Source of the DNA: Fimenecus sp051881455
GTDB lineage: Bacteria; Bacillota; Clostridia; Oscillospirales; Acutalibacteraceae
Direction of reading: 5' to 3'
NCBI GenBank assembly: GCA_051881455.1
Contig: JBJEPX010000049.1
Span: 1-9,520 of the forward strand
DNA: 9,520 nt
The notes under the pieces are model-generated. The model was not told the origin of the DNA and did not search any database. It saw only the letters and a program-made list of their open reading frames with translations. This document shows positions 1-6,127 of the stretch, in pieces. Position 1 is the stretch's first letter; the number at the start of each line of letters is the position of its first letter. The position numbers were made by a program, and so were the translations under genes.

Positions 1-12
1 ACTCTCTAAAAA
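1..12 (-). rRNA. extreme 5' end of a 16S rRNA gene (cut by window edge)
   Basis: Read on the minus strand, the last bases before the window edge are TTTTTAGAGAGT. This matches the start of clostridial 16S rRNA, where the universal 5' motif AGAGTTTGATCCTGGCTCAG follows a short U-rich end. Only the first few bases of that motif fall inside the window, so the match alone is weak. It is supported by context: the sequence lies downstream of a strong rRNA-type promoter and a boxA-like leader with no ORF between them. The exact mature 5' end cannot be fixed here. A tRNA or another stable RNA is the main alternative, but neither explains the AGAGAGT ending as well. Confidence 0.55.
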
Positions 13-263
13 ATTGTATCAACACATCTTTCGATGTACCAATCATTTCTTAAAGTGCTTTTTAGCTCTTTACTTCTTTACTCAAAACGCTTAGCGTTTC
101 TTTAACTCTTCTGTTATCCAAAAGAATTACTGTTTCTTGTACTTCCTTTAAAGCTCTCACTTCAAAAGATTTACAGGGTTCCTTACTTTTTTGTCGTTGT
201 TTAATTTTCAAGGTCCGTTGCGCCGTTTACCGCCGCACTCATTTGTGCTCTGTTCTTGGCGCT
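13..263 (-). other. rRNA operon leader with boxA-like antitermination sequence
   Basis: This stretch of about 250 bases lies between the minus-strand promoter and the putative 16S start and contains no ORF of note. On the minus strand it carries ACCTTGAAAATTAAACAAC (214 to 196), which resembles the boxA-type antitermination sequence of Firmicute rRNA leaders (in Bacillus, CTTTGAAAACT). Nearer the 16S end there is a small hairpin, ACATC-GAAA-GATGT (37 to 24), with a GNRA-type tetraloop closed by C-G, and a palindrome AAACGCTTAGCGTTT at 85-99. These could be processing or folding elements of the pre-16S transcript. The boxA assignment follows from family knowledge; the roles of the hairpins are inferred. 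Confidence 0.55.
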
Positions 264-268
264 CGTAT

Positions 269-320
269 ATATTATCAAAACGGACGACAAATGTCAACAT
301 CTTTTTTTAATTTTTTTCAA
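269..320 (-). promoter_or_regulatory. strong sigma-A promoter of the rRNA operon, with UP-like tract
   Basis: On the minus strand, TTGACA (297-292) and TAATAT (274-269) are separated by exactly 17 bases, which is near-perfect sigma-A spacing. Immediately upstream of the -35 lies a nearly pure A/T tract (about 298-320, with runs of A), as in UP elements that bind the RNA polymerase alpha C-terminal domains at rRNA promoters. Transcription should begin near 262-264 and run toward the window's left edge. The elements are seen directly; assignment to rRNA depends on the boxA-like leader and the 16S start downstream. Any second tandem promoter further upstream is not convincing. Confidence 0.75.
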
Positions 321-428
321 GGTTTTTATAAACTAATCCGGGTGTTTCAAAATCCGTGTTTTTTATCAATAAAAAAGATGATTTCGGTGTTATTTTTATG
401 TGCAAAGTGACAGTCGGGTACCGAAAAC

Positions 429-449
429 GGCGGGGGCAGGCCACCCGCC
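429..449. repeat. GC-rich palindromic unit (left), probable dispersed intergenic repeat
   Basis: GGCGGG (429-434) pairs with CCCGCC (444-449) around a nine-base GC-rich loop, and the flanks read TACCG on both sides (419-423 and 451-455). The unit is far richer in GC than the surrounding spacer. Short palindromes of this composition, with CCCGCCCTAC-like ends, recur in intergenic regions of many gut Clostridia, so a dispersed REP- or MITE-like element is the likely identity. That identity is from general recollection and cannot be shown from one copy. Confidence 0.45.
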
Positions 450-483
450 CTACCGTGTTAAAGCTGGTTTGTGTGAAAATTGC

Positions 484-503
484 GGGCGATTCGTGAATCG
501 CCC
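484..503. repeat. perfect 9-bp palindrome, probable dispersed intergenic repeat
   Basis: GGGCGATTC (484-492) and GAATCGCCC (495-503) form a perfect inverted repeat with a two-base centre (GT). The right arm shares CGCCC with the left arm of a second, longer hairpin (499-541), so the two structures cannot form at the same time in one RNA. Palindromes built on GGGCGATTC and ending in CCCCTAC are common intergenic elements in Clostridia. I see no transposase nearby, and no target-site duplication is obvious. Confidence 0.5.
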
Positions 504-548
504 CTACGATACCAAGACAATAGGTTACGCTTGTAGGGGCGGTTTTTT
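499..548 (+). terminator. terminator-like hairpin with T-run inside the repeat region
   Basis: CGCCCCTAC (499-507) pairs perfectly with GTAGGGGCG (533-541), extendable by one G-T and one A-T pair. The loop is about 23 bases, and on the plus strand the stem is followed at once by a run of six T (543-548). This resembles an intrinsic terminator, which could insulate the downstream metal operon from plus-strand transcription. No plus-strand gene lies upstream in the window that needs a terminator, so the likeness may simply come from the repeat element. The long loop makes it weaker than a typical terminator. Confidence 0.35.
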
Positions 549-628
549 ATTATACTTTTTTGGATATACATCTCACCAGTCTTCTGCGCCGACAGCTCAA
601 AAATATTTAGATTTTTCCTGATATTATA

Positions 629-657
629 TTGACAAATGAAATAAAAGTGCATATAAT
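629..657 (+). promoter_or_regulatory. perfect-consensus sigma-A promoter of the metal operon
   Basis: TTGACA (629-634) and TATAAT (652-657) are both exact consensus hexamers and are separated by 17 bases. Transcription should begin near 663-665. Such a strong promoter suits an operon held off by a repressor, and the operator of the ArsR-type regulator lies directly on the predicted start site. The 5' leader to the first ATG is about 50 bases. Confidence 0.9.
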
Positions 658-658
658 A

Positions 659-690
659 CATTTGAACAGTTATTCAAATGTTTATTTGAA
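659..690 (+). promoter_or_regulatory. SmtB/CadC-type operator with three half-sites
   Basis: The core TGAACAGTTATTCA (663-676) is the classic 12-2-12 operator core bound by SmtB/ArsR-family metal sensors. It sits in a perfect inverted repeat, CATTTGAA (659-666) and TTCAAATG (673-680). A second inverted repeat shares the middle half-site: TTCAAAT (673-679) and ATTTGAA (684-690). The site begins just after the -10 hexamer and covers the predicted transcription start, so bound repressor would block initiation until Zn, Cd or Pb releases it. The match to the family operator is strong; binding of two dimers is inference. Confidence 0.85.
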
Positions 691-714
691 CGATTTTAAA
701 AGTGAGGTTATTAT

Positions 715-1077
715 ATGACTGAGATAAACGATATGCCAAACTGCGAATACATGCATGTTCACGGTGATTTGGTTGACAAGGTAAACGAAAACATGCCTGA
801 CGAGGAAATACTGTATGACCTTGCAGAGCTTTATAAAGTTTTCGGTGACAGCACAAGAATAAAGATACTTTATGTACTGTTTGAATCGGAAATGTGTGTT
901 TGTGACATTGCGCAGGTGCTCAATATGACGCCGTCGGCAATTTCACACCAGCTTAGAGTTTTGAAAAACTCGCAGCTGATAAAGTTCAGGCGTGAGGGTA
1001 AATCAATATTCTACTCCCTTGCCGATAATCATGTTAGAACAATTCTTGACCAGGGAATTGAGCATATTTGCGAATAA
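715..1077 (+). CDS. cadC: ArsR/SmtB-family metal-responsive repressor (CadC-like)
   Basis: This 120-residue protein is the predicted repressor of the operon it heads, releasing DNA when Zn, Cd or Pb binds. A winged helix-turn-helix fills residues about 35-103, with recognition segment PSAISHQLRVLK at 73-84. The helix alpha-3 metal motif ELCVCD of CadC appears as EMCVCD, with Cys61 and Cys63. The N-terminal arm offers Cys10, His14 and His16 where CadC has two cysteines, which is closer to SmtB. The C-terminal alpha-5 zinc site is intact: Asp104, His106, His117 and Glu120 have the D-x-H-x10-H-x2-E spacing of CadC. The ATG at 715 has the Shine-Dalgarno GTGAGG seven bases upstream. The family call is firm; the metal preference (Zn/Cd/Pb) follows from these ligands and the adjacent exporter and is inferred. 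ZiaR- or CzrA-like names are equally possible. Confidence 0.9.
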   Translation: MTEINDMPNCEYMHVHGDLVDKVNENMPDEEILYDLAELYKVFGDSTRIKILYVLFESEMCVCDIAQVLNMTPSAISHQLRVLKNSQLIKFRREGKSIFYSLADNHVRTILDQGIEHICE

Positions 1078-1106
1078 CAAATTCAAATTTATTAAGGAGA
1101 TTTATT

Positions 1107-1325
1107 ATGAAAAAGACTTACAAGCTTATTGACCTTGACTGCGCTAACTGCGCCGCTAAAATGGAAAATGCAATTAAAAAAATTGACGGTGTTGAAGATG
1201 CAAAGGTAAGCTTTATGACACAGCGCCTTACTCTTGTTGCCGACGAAAACAGAATTGATGACATACTAAAAGAAGCGGTTAAGATTTGCAAAAAAATTGA
1301 GCCCGACTGTCAGATTGTGCTTTAA
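1107..1325 (+). CDS. stand-alone heavy-metal-associated (HMA) domain protein, 72 aa
   Basis: This small cytosolic protein is a single HMA ferredoxin-like domain. It carries the metal-binding motif LDCANCAAKME, with Cys12 and Cys15 as the CxxC pair, and has extra cysteines at 61 and 68. The DCxNCA form is typical of the N-terminal HMA domain of Zn/Cd/Pb exporters rather than of copper chaperones. I chose the ATG at 1107 because AAGGAGA (1094-1100) precedes it at good spacing; an upstream in-frame ATG at 1068 lies inside the end of cadC and has no such site. It probably passes metal to, or regulates, the ATPase encoded nine bases downstream. That ATPase is in the same reading frame after a single TAA, so this gene may be the detached N-terminus of a ZntA/CadA-type protein. 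Confidence 0.85.
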   Translation: MKKTYKLIDLDCANCAAKMENAIKKIDGVEDAKVSFMTQRLTLVADENRIDDILKEAVKICKKIEPDCQIVL

Positions 1326-1334
1326 GGTGATTTT

Positions 1335-3185
1335 ATGAGCAAAAAACAGAAAATAATTTTATCAAGAATTATCGCGAGCGCCGTTTTGCTGATTGGATTT
1401 GCAATAGTTGAGCGTGTTTTTGAGCCTGCTTGGTACATTGCACTGCCCATGTTTCTTATCCCCTATTTTATTATAGGTTATGATGTTTTATGGGACGCTG
1501 TCAGAAACATTGTTCACGGTCAAGTTTTTGACGAGAATTTTCTTATGTCATTGGCCACAATAGGCGCTCTCGGAACACAGCAATTTGAAGAAGCCGTATT
1601 TGTAATGCTGTTTTATCAGGTGGGAGAGTTTTTTCAGAACTGGGCTGTGGCTAAAAGCCGAAAATCAATATCTGACCTTATGGATATTCGTCCCGATTAC
1701 GCAAATATTGAAAAGGACGGTACGATTATACAGGTTGACCCTGACGAGGTAAAAATCGACGATATAATCATAATTAAACCCGGTGAAAAAATACCTTTGG
1801 ACGGAGTTATTATTGAGGGCAGCACCAGCATAAACACAGTTGCCCTGACAGGAGAGTCACTTCCGAGAGATGCTGAGACGGGTGACGCTGTCATCAGCGG
1901 ATGCGTTAATCTTAACGGGCTTATAAAGGTTCGGGTAACAAGCGAATTCGGTGATTCGACGGTGAGCAAAATTCTTGAGCTTATTGAGGACTCTGCATCC
2001 AACAAAGCTGTCAGTGAAAGCTTTATAACGAAATTTGCAAGATACTACACGCCGATTGTGGTTATAAGCGCAGTTTTATTGGCGTTTGTTCCCCCCATCT
2101 TTATGGGAAACTTTAAGATGTGGTTTATGCGTGCACTGACCTTTCTTGTTATTTCCTGTCCGTGCGCTCTTGTTATTTCCATTCCCCTCACCTTTTTCGG
2201 CGGAATCGGCGGAGCATCAAGAAAGGGTATTCTTATTAAAGGATCCTGTTATCTTGAAAATCTTGCAAAATGTGAAATCGCCGTTTTTGACAAGACAGGT
2301 ACGCTGACCGAAGGCTCGTTTGAGGTTACGGCTGTGCATCCGCAAAAGTTTTCCGAAGAACAACTGGTTGAATACTGCGCGCTGGCAGAGGGATTTTCAG
2401 ACCATCCCATTGCAAAATCAGTTAAAAAGTATTATGGCAAGGATATTGACACTTTACGGATAAACGGTACTGAAGAAATTGCGGGACACGGCATATGCGC
2501 AGACATTGACGGTCACACGGTACTTGCAGGCAACAGCAAGCTTATGAACAAATACGGAATTGAGCACCGAGATTGCAGTAAGGTGGGAACAATACTTCAC
2601 ATCGCCATTGACGGTGAATATGCAGGTCATATTGTAATTTCAGACAAAATTAAGGTAAATTCTCAATCTGCAATTTCCGAATTAAAATCCATGGGTTGCA
2701 AAACGGTTATGCTTACAGGAGACAAGACAGCCGTAGGAAAAGAAGTTGCAGAGGAAATCGGAATTGACGAATACCACGCAGAACTTCTGCCTGCCGACAA
2801 AGTAACCATCGTTGAGGAACTGCTAAGCAAAAAGAGTGAAAAAGGACAACTGTTATTTTCAGGCGACGGCATAAACGACGCTCCCGTGCTTTCCCGTGCC
2901 GACATAGGAATTGCCATGGGCGGAATAGGCTCCGACGCTTCAATAGAAGCCGCTGACATTGTTATTATGGACGACGATATAGGAAAAATCGGAACTGCTG
3001 TCAGAATTTCCAAAAGGACGCTGAAAATCGTCAGAGAAAACATAACATTTGCAATAGGTATAAAAATACTGTTTTTGATTTTAGGCGCTGTGGGAATTTC
3101 CAATATGTGGATGGCTGTATTTGCCGATGTGGGTGTAAGCGTAATCGCAATTTTAAATGCAATGAGAGCTTTGAAAGTAAAATAA
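1335..3185 (+). CDS. cadA: P1B-type Zn/Cd/Pb-exporting ATPase lacking N-terminal HMA domain
   Basis: This 616-residue membrane pump uses ATP to expel Zn(II), Cd(II) or Pb(II). Eight membrane segments can be read at about 8-25, 32-50, 65-82, 85-101, 239-258, 264-290, 567-588 and 590-608. The actuator TGES is at 172-175, the metal-site CPC at Cys275-Pro-Cys277, the phosphorylated Asp319 in DKTGT, the HP motif at 357-358, TGDK at 461-464 and GDGINDAP at 510-517. Lys577 in the seventh and Asp598 in the eighth segment match the conserved Lys and Asp of ZntA, which point to the P1B-2 (Zn/Cd/Pb) group rather than a copper pump. Family members are usually about 700 or more residues with a fused HMA domain; here that domain is a separate gene just upstream. 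The ATG at 1335 follows AAGGTGA, which overlaps the HMA stop codon, so translation is probably coupled. Confidence 0.93.
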   Translation: MSKKQKIILSRIIASAVLLIGFAIVERVFEPAWYIALPMFLIPYFIIGYDVLWDAVRNIVHGQVFDENFLMSLATIGALGTQQFEEAVFVMLFYQVGEFFQNWAVAKSRKSISDLMDIRPDYANIEKDGTIIQVDPDEVKIDDIIIIKPGEKIPLDGVIIEGSTSINTVALTGESLPRDAETGDAVISGCVNLNGLIKVRVTSEFGDSTVSKILELIEDSASNKAVSESFITKFARYYTPIVVISAVLLAFVPPIFMGNFKMWFMRALTFLVISCPCALVISIPLTFFGGIGGASRKGILIKGSCYLENLAKCEIAVFDKTGTLTEGSFEVTAVHPQKFSEEQLVEYCALAEGFSDHPIAKSVKKYYGKDIDTLRINGTEEIAGHGICADIDGHTVLAGNSKLMNKYGIEHRDCSKVGTILHIAIDGEYAGHIVISDKIKVNSQSAISELKSMGCKTVMLTGDKTAVGKEVAEEIGIDEYHAELLPADKVTIVEELLSKKSEKGQLLFSGDGINDAPVLSRADIGIAMGGIGSDASIEAADIVIMDDDIGKIGTAVRISKRTLKIVRENITFAIGIKILFLILGAVGISNMWMAVFADVGVSVIAILNAMRALKVK

Positions 3186-3203
3186 TACTGTAACAGAATC
3201 ACA

Positions 3204-3245
3204 AAAAGGACTGCTTTACTTCACGGTAAAACAGTCCTTTTATTA
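3204..3245. terminator. bidirectional intrinsic terminator between cadA and rpoD
   Basis: AAAAGGACTG (3204-3213) pairs with CAGTCCTTTT (3232-3241), and after one C/A mismatch the stem continues with TTTAC and GTAAA around a six-base loop (3220-3225). On the plus strand it ends in TTTTATTATT, and on the minus strand in CCTTTTTGTG. It lies 18 bases beyond the cadA stop and 17 beyond the convergent rpoD stop, so it can end both transcripts. Confidence 0.88.
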
Positions 3246-3258
3246 TTATTTTTAATTA

Positions 3259-4350
3259 TCAATCGAGGAAATCGCGGAGTTTTTTACTGCGGCTGGGGTG
3301 ACGGAGCTTTCTAAGCGCCTTTGCCTCAATCTGACGGATACGCTCACGGGTAACATTAAACTCCTGACCGACCTCTTCAAGAGTTCTTGAATGACCGTCT
3401 TCAAGGCCGAAACGAAGAGACAGTACCTTTTCTTCTCTGGGAGTAAGGGTTTTAAGCACTTCGGCAAGCTGTTCCTTCAAAAGTGAAATCGAAGCGGCGT
3501 CTGCCGGAGAAAGGGCATCGTCATCGGGAATAAAGTCGCCTAAGTGGCTATCTTCCTCCTCACCGATGGGAGTTTCAAGAGAAACGGGCTCCTGTGCAAG
3601 GCGAAGAATTTCACGGACCTTATCGGGGCTCATACCAAGCTCCTCTGCAATTTCCTCTGCCGACGGGTCATGGCCGTTTTTGTGAAGGAGCTGACTGCTT
3701 GTCTTTTTAACTTTATTGATAGTTTCAACCATGTGAACAGGAATACGGATTGTTCTTGCCTGGTCAGCAATGGCTCTTGTAATAGCCTGTCTTATCCACC
3801 ATGTAGCGTATGTTGAAAACTTAAAGCCCTTTGTGTAGTCAAACTTTTCAACAGCCTTAATAAGACCCAGGTTGCCCTCCTGAATCAAATCGAGGAACTG
3901 CATTCCTCTGCCCACATAGCGTTTTGCAATACTTACAACAAGGCGGAGGTTTGCTTCTGCCAGACGCTGTTTTGCTTTTGCGTCACCATCGGCAATTCTT
4001 ATTGAAAGCTCAATTTCCTCTTCGGAAGTTAAAAGGGGCACTCTGCCTATCTCTTTAAGATAAACTCTTACAGGGTCATCCATTGCAATGCCCTTGCCGT
4101 CAACAATACCGCCGTCATCGCTTTTTGCCATATCGGTTTCATCGGTTATGGCGTCTCTTGCCATATCTCCCAAATCGTCGATAAGCTCAATGTTATTGGT
4201 TTCAATAAGCTCATAAAGCTTGTCAAGCTCGTCCATCTCAATATCGAGCTCAACTATTGCATTGTCAATTTCCTGCGTTGTAAGCTTTCCTACCGCCTTG
4301 CCCTTTTCCACAAGAGCTTTAATGGCGGATTTTTTGTCAACTGTTTCCAT
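3259..4350 (-). CDS. rpoD: RNA polymerase primary sigma factor (sigma A / RpoD)
   Basis: This is the housekeeping sigma factor that directs RNA polymerase to promoters such as those in this window. With the start chosen here it has 363 residues, close to B. subtilis SigA (371). A short acidic region 1.1 occupies about 1-80, region 1.2 (DDPVRVYLKEIGRVPLL) about 91-107, and region 2 about 135-202 with FLDLIQEGNLGLIKAVEKFD and the -10 recognition segment STYATWWIRQAITRAIADQA. Region 3 follows, and region 4 (about 300-363) has the -35 recognition helix VTRERIRQIEAKALRKLR. I prefer the ATG at 4350, preceded by AAGGA seven bases upstream, over the in-frame GTG at 4365, which lacks a good site. It follows dnaG by 26 bases and is co-transcribed with dnaG and dgt. 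Confidence 0.95.
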   Translation of the reverse strand: METVDKKSAIKALVEKGKAVGKLTTQEIDNAIVELDIEMDELDKLYELIETNNIELIDDLGDMARDAITDETDMAKSDDGGIVDGKGIAMDDPVRVYLKEIGRVPLLTSEEEIELSIRIADGDAKAKQRLAEANLRLVVSIAKRYVGRGMQFLDLIQEGNLGLIKAVEKFDYTKGFKFSTYATWWIRQAITRAIADQARTIRIPVHMVETINKVKKTSSQLLHKNGHDPSAEEIAEELGMSPDKVREILRLAQEPVSLETPIGEEEDSHLGDFIPDDDALSPADAASISLLKEQLAEVLKTLTPREEKVLSLRFGLEDGHSRTLEEVGQEFNVTRERIRQIEAKALRKLRHPSRSKKLRDFLD

Positions 4351-4376
4351 GCTTTTATCCTTCACCTTTCAATATG

Positions 4377-6125
4377 TTAATTCTTGAAAAACTTTAAAAA
4401 GTCCTCATCGCTTATGTCTTCCACACTGACATTTCTAAGGTCTTTTTTATTTTTTTCATTTATTATTACCTTTATACAGTCGGCGCACTCTTCCTCTGTG
4501 TTTTTCAGCGTGTGTGACACGGTTTGTATCTTTGCCACCGCGCTGAGTTCATCATCGTTAAGCTCGCCGCGCAGAAACGATATTTCCGCGGATTTGCCGG
4601 CTGAAATCCTATCAGTAACCGCTTTGAATATTCTGCCGTTAAAATCCGTTACAAAATCCGTATATGATATTCTTTCGGTAACGAATTTTAAAAATTCGGG
4701 ATTTGCCATAACCAGCGCTATGAGCATTTCCTCTGCTTTTGCCGCTTTATAAAAGCTTTTTCTTTCGGGGTTAAGCTTGTCCAGCAAATCGGGCTGCCGC
4801 TGAATTTCGGTAAACTCTTTTTTACGGCGCAAGGCTGAATTTTTCTTTGCGCTTTTCTTTGCCTCGTTTATAATTACTTCCTTTGAAACGGAAAGCTCAT
4901 CGGCAAGCCTTGACGCGTAAATGTCGAGCTCAATCGCGCCCACATCCGCAAGCACTCCCACAGCACTTCTTAAATACTGCCGTTTACCGTCGTCGGTAGT
5001 TATATCGTATTTTGCTCTTTCACGCAGGAGACTGAACTCAATCTCGTTGGCGGCGCCCTCTATTATTCCCCTCATTTTTTCGGGACCGTAATTTTTTAAA
5101 ATTTCATCAGGGTCCTTGCCGCCGCTCAAATGGAGTATTTTAATTTTTGCAGGCGTATTTTTAAAAATTGTAAGCGCTCTTGCCGCCGCTTTTTGCCCTG
5201 CTTCATCCGCATCGTAAGAAATGAGAATTTCGGAGGCGTACCTGGAAAGGAGCCGCGCCTGTTCGCCTGTAAGCGCTGTTCCCAATCCTGCCACGGCATT
5301 TGTGAATCCTGCCTGATGGAGAGCAATTACATCCATGTAGCCCTCGCAGAGAATAAGGGAATCCTTGCCGCTTTTTTTAGCAAGATTTAAAGCAAAAACG
5401 CCCTCGCTCTTTTTATACACCATAGTATCGGAGGTATTCAGGTATTTAGGCTTGGAGTCGTCCATTACTCTGCCGCCGAAAGCTATAACATTTCCCCTTA
5501 TATCAATTATGGGGAACATTATACGGTTGCGGAAATTGTCATAAATACTGTTGGGATTGCGCTGTGAACGGCGCGTAAGATTAGCGAATACAAGCTCGTC
5601 CTTTGTATATCCCAAATTCATTAAGTGATTTGAAAGTGCATTAAAAGAATCGGGGGCAAAGCCCAAGCCGAATTTGCGGATTGTTTCATCGGTTAAGCCT
5701 CGGTTTTTAAAATACCGATAGCCTGCCTCACCGTCTTGGGTTTTTAAACAGTTATGGAAAAACCTTGCCGCCTCACGGTTCGCCTCCAACATACGCAGCC
5801 GCCTTTTATTAACGGTTGAATCGTATGTATTTTCATTGGGCATATCCATACCTGCACGGTCTGCAAGAAAACGGACGGCGTCGATATAATCAAGGTTTTC
5901 GATATTCTTTACAAAGGTTATCACATCGCCGCCGCTTCCGCAGCCGAAACAATAGTAAGACTGTGTATCAGGATAAACGGTAAAGGAGGGTGTTTTTTCA
6001 TTATGAAAGGGACAAAGCCCTTTGCTTATTCTCCCCGCTCTTTTCAAATTAACATATGAGGAAATAGTATCTTCAATGTCACATCGGCTTCGCAGTTCAG
6101 TTAAGAATTCGTCTGAAAGTGCCAA
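4377..6125 (-). CDS. dnaG: DNA primase
   Basis: DnaG makes the RNA primers for lagging-strand replication and works with the replicative helicase. This 582-residue copy has the usual layout: an N-terminal CHC2 zinc finger with Cys38, His41, Cys59 and Cys62; a catalytic core with the NRIMFPI motif (200-206) and the TOPRIM residues Glu261 in EGYMD and Asp305/Asp307 in DADEAG; and a less conserved C-terminal helicase-interaction region from about 440. The start is TTG at 6125: GAGGAGGG lies at good spacing upstream, and no ATG in the frame fits the N-terminal alignment better. That Shine-Dalgarno is formed by the last codons of dgt, whose stop is two bases before the TTG. The gene is the middle member of the dgt-dnaG-rpoD operon. 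Confidence 0.95.
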   Translation of the reverse strand: MALSDEFLTELRSRCDIEDTISSYVNLKRAGRISKGLCPFHNEKTPSFTVYPDTQSYYCFGCGSGGDVITFVKNIENLDYIDAVRFLADRAGMDMPNENTYDSTVNKRRLRMLEANREAARFFHNCLKTQDGEAGYRYFKNRGLTDETIRKFGLGFAPDSFNALSNHLMNLGYTKDELVFANLTRRSQRNPNSIYDNFRNRIMFPIIDIRGNVIAFGGRVMDDSKPKYLNTSDTMVYKKSEGVFALNLAKKSGKDSLILCEGYMDVIALHQAGFTNAVAGLGTALTGEQARLLSRYASEILISYDADEAGQKAAARALTIFKNTPAKIKILHLSGGKDPDEILKNYGPEKMRGIIEGAANEIEFSLLRERAKYDITTDDGKRQYLRSAVGVLADVGAIELDIYASRLADELSVSKEVIINEAKKSAKKNSALRRKKEFTEIQRQPDLLDKLNPERKSFYKAAKAEEMLIALVMANPEFLKFVTERISYTDFVTDFNGRIFKAVTDRISAGKSAEISFLRGELNDDELSAVAKIQTVSHTLKNTEEECADCIKVIINEKNKKDLRNVSVEDISDEDFLKFFKN

Positions 6126-6127
6126 TA

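Larger units (their letters stand above)
321..628. other. gene-free spacer between divergent rRNA and metal-operon promoters
   Basis: I see no credible gene here. Positions 321-410 and 545-628 are plain A/T-rich sequence without clear sites. Positions about 415-545 contain GC-rich palindromes described separately. A 73-codon open frame beginning at 400 runs through these palindromes, lacks a good ribosome binding site and resembles no family, so I treat it as an accident of the repeat sequence. Confidence 0.6.

Noticed and set aside
325..350. Possible second minus-strand rRNA promoter (TTGAAA and TAAAAA, 16-bp spacing)
   Set aside because: The -10 is poor and better-looking hexamers give wrong spacing; A/T-rich sequence makes such matches frequent.
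400..621. 73-codon open frame on the plus strand crossing the palindromic repeats
   Set aside because: No good ribosome binding site, no recognisable domain, and most of its residues are encoded by GC-rich palindromes. Best explained as chance translation of repeat DNA.
1082..1088. Extra TTCAAAT half-site between cadC and the HMA gene
   Set aside because: It has no partner half-site at a suitable distance and lies in A/T-rich spacer where such a heptamer can arise by chance.
1068..1106. Upstream ATG at 1068 as start of the HMA gene
   Set aside because: It overlaps the end of cadC, lacks a Shine-Dalgarno and adds a 13-residue non-HMA extension; the ATG at 1107 has AAGGAGA at good spacing.
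2663..3202. 179-codon open frame on the minus strand opposite cadA
   Set aside because: It lies antisense to well-conserved ATPase motifs, has low-complexity composition and matches no family; it is a shadow of the real gene.
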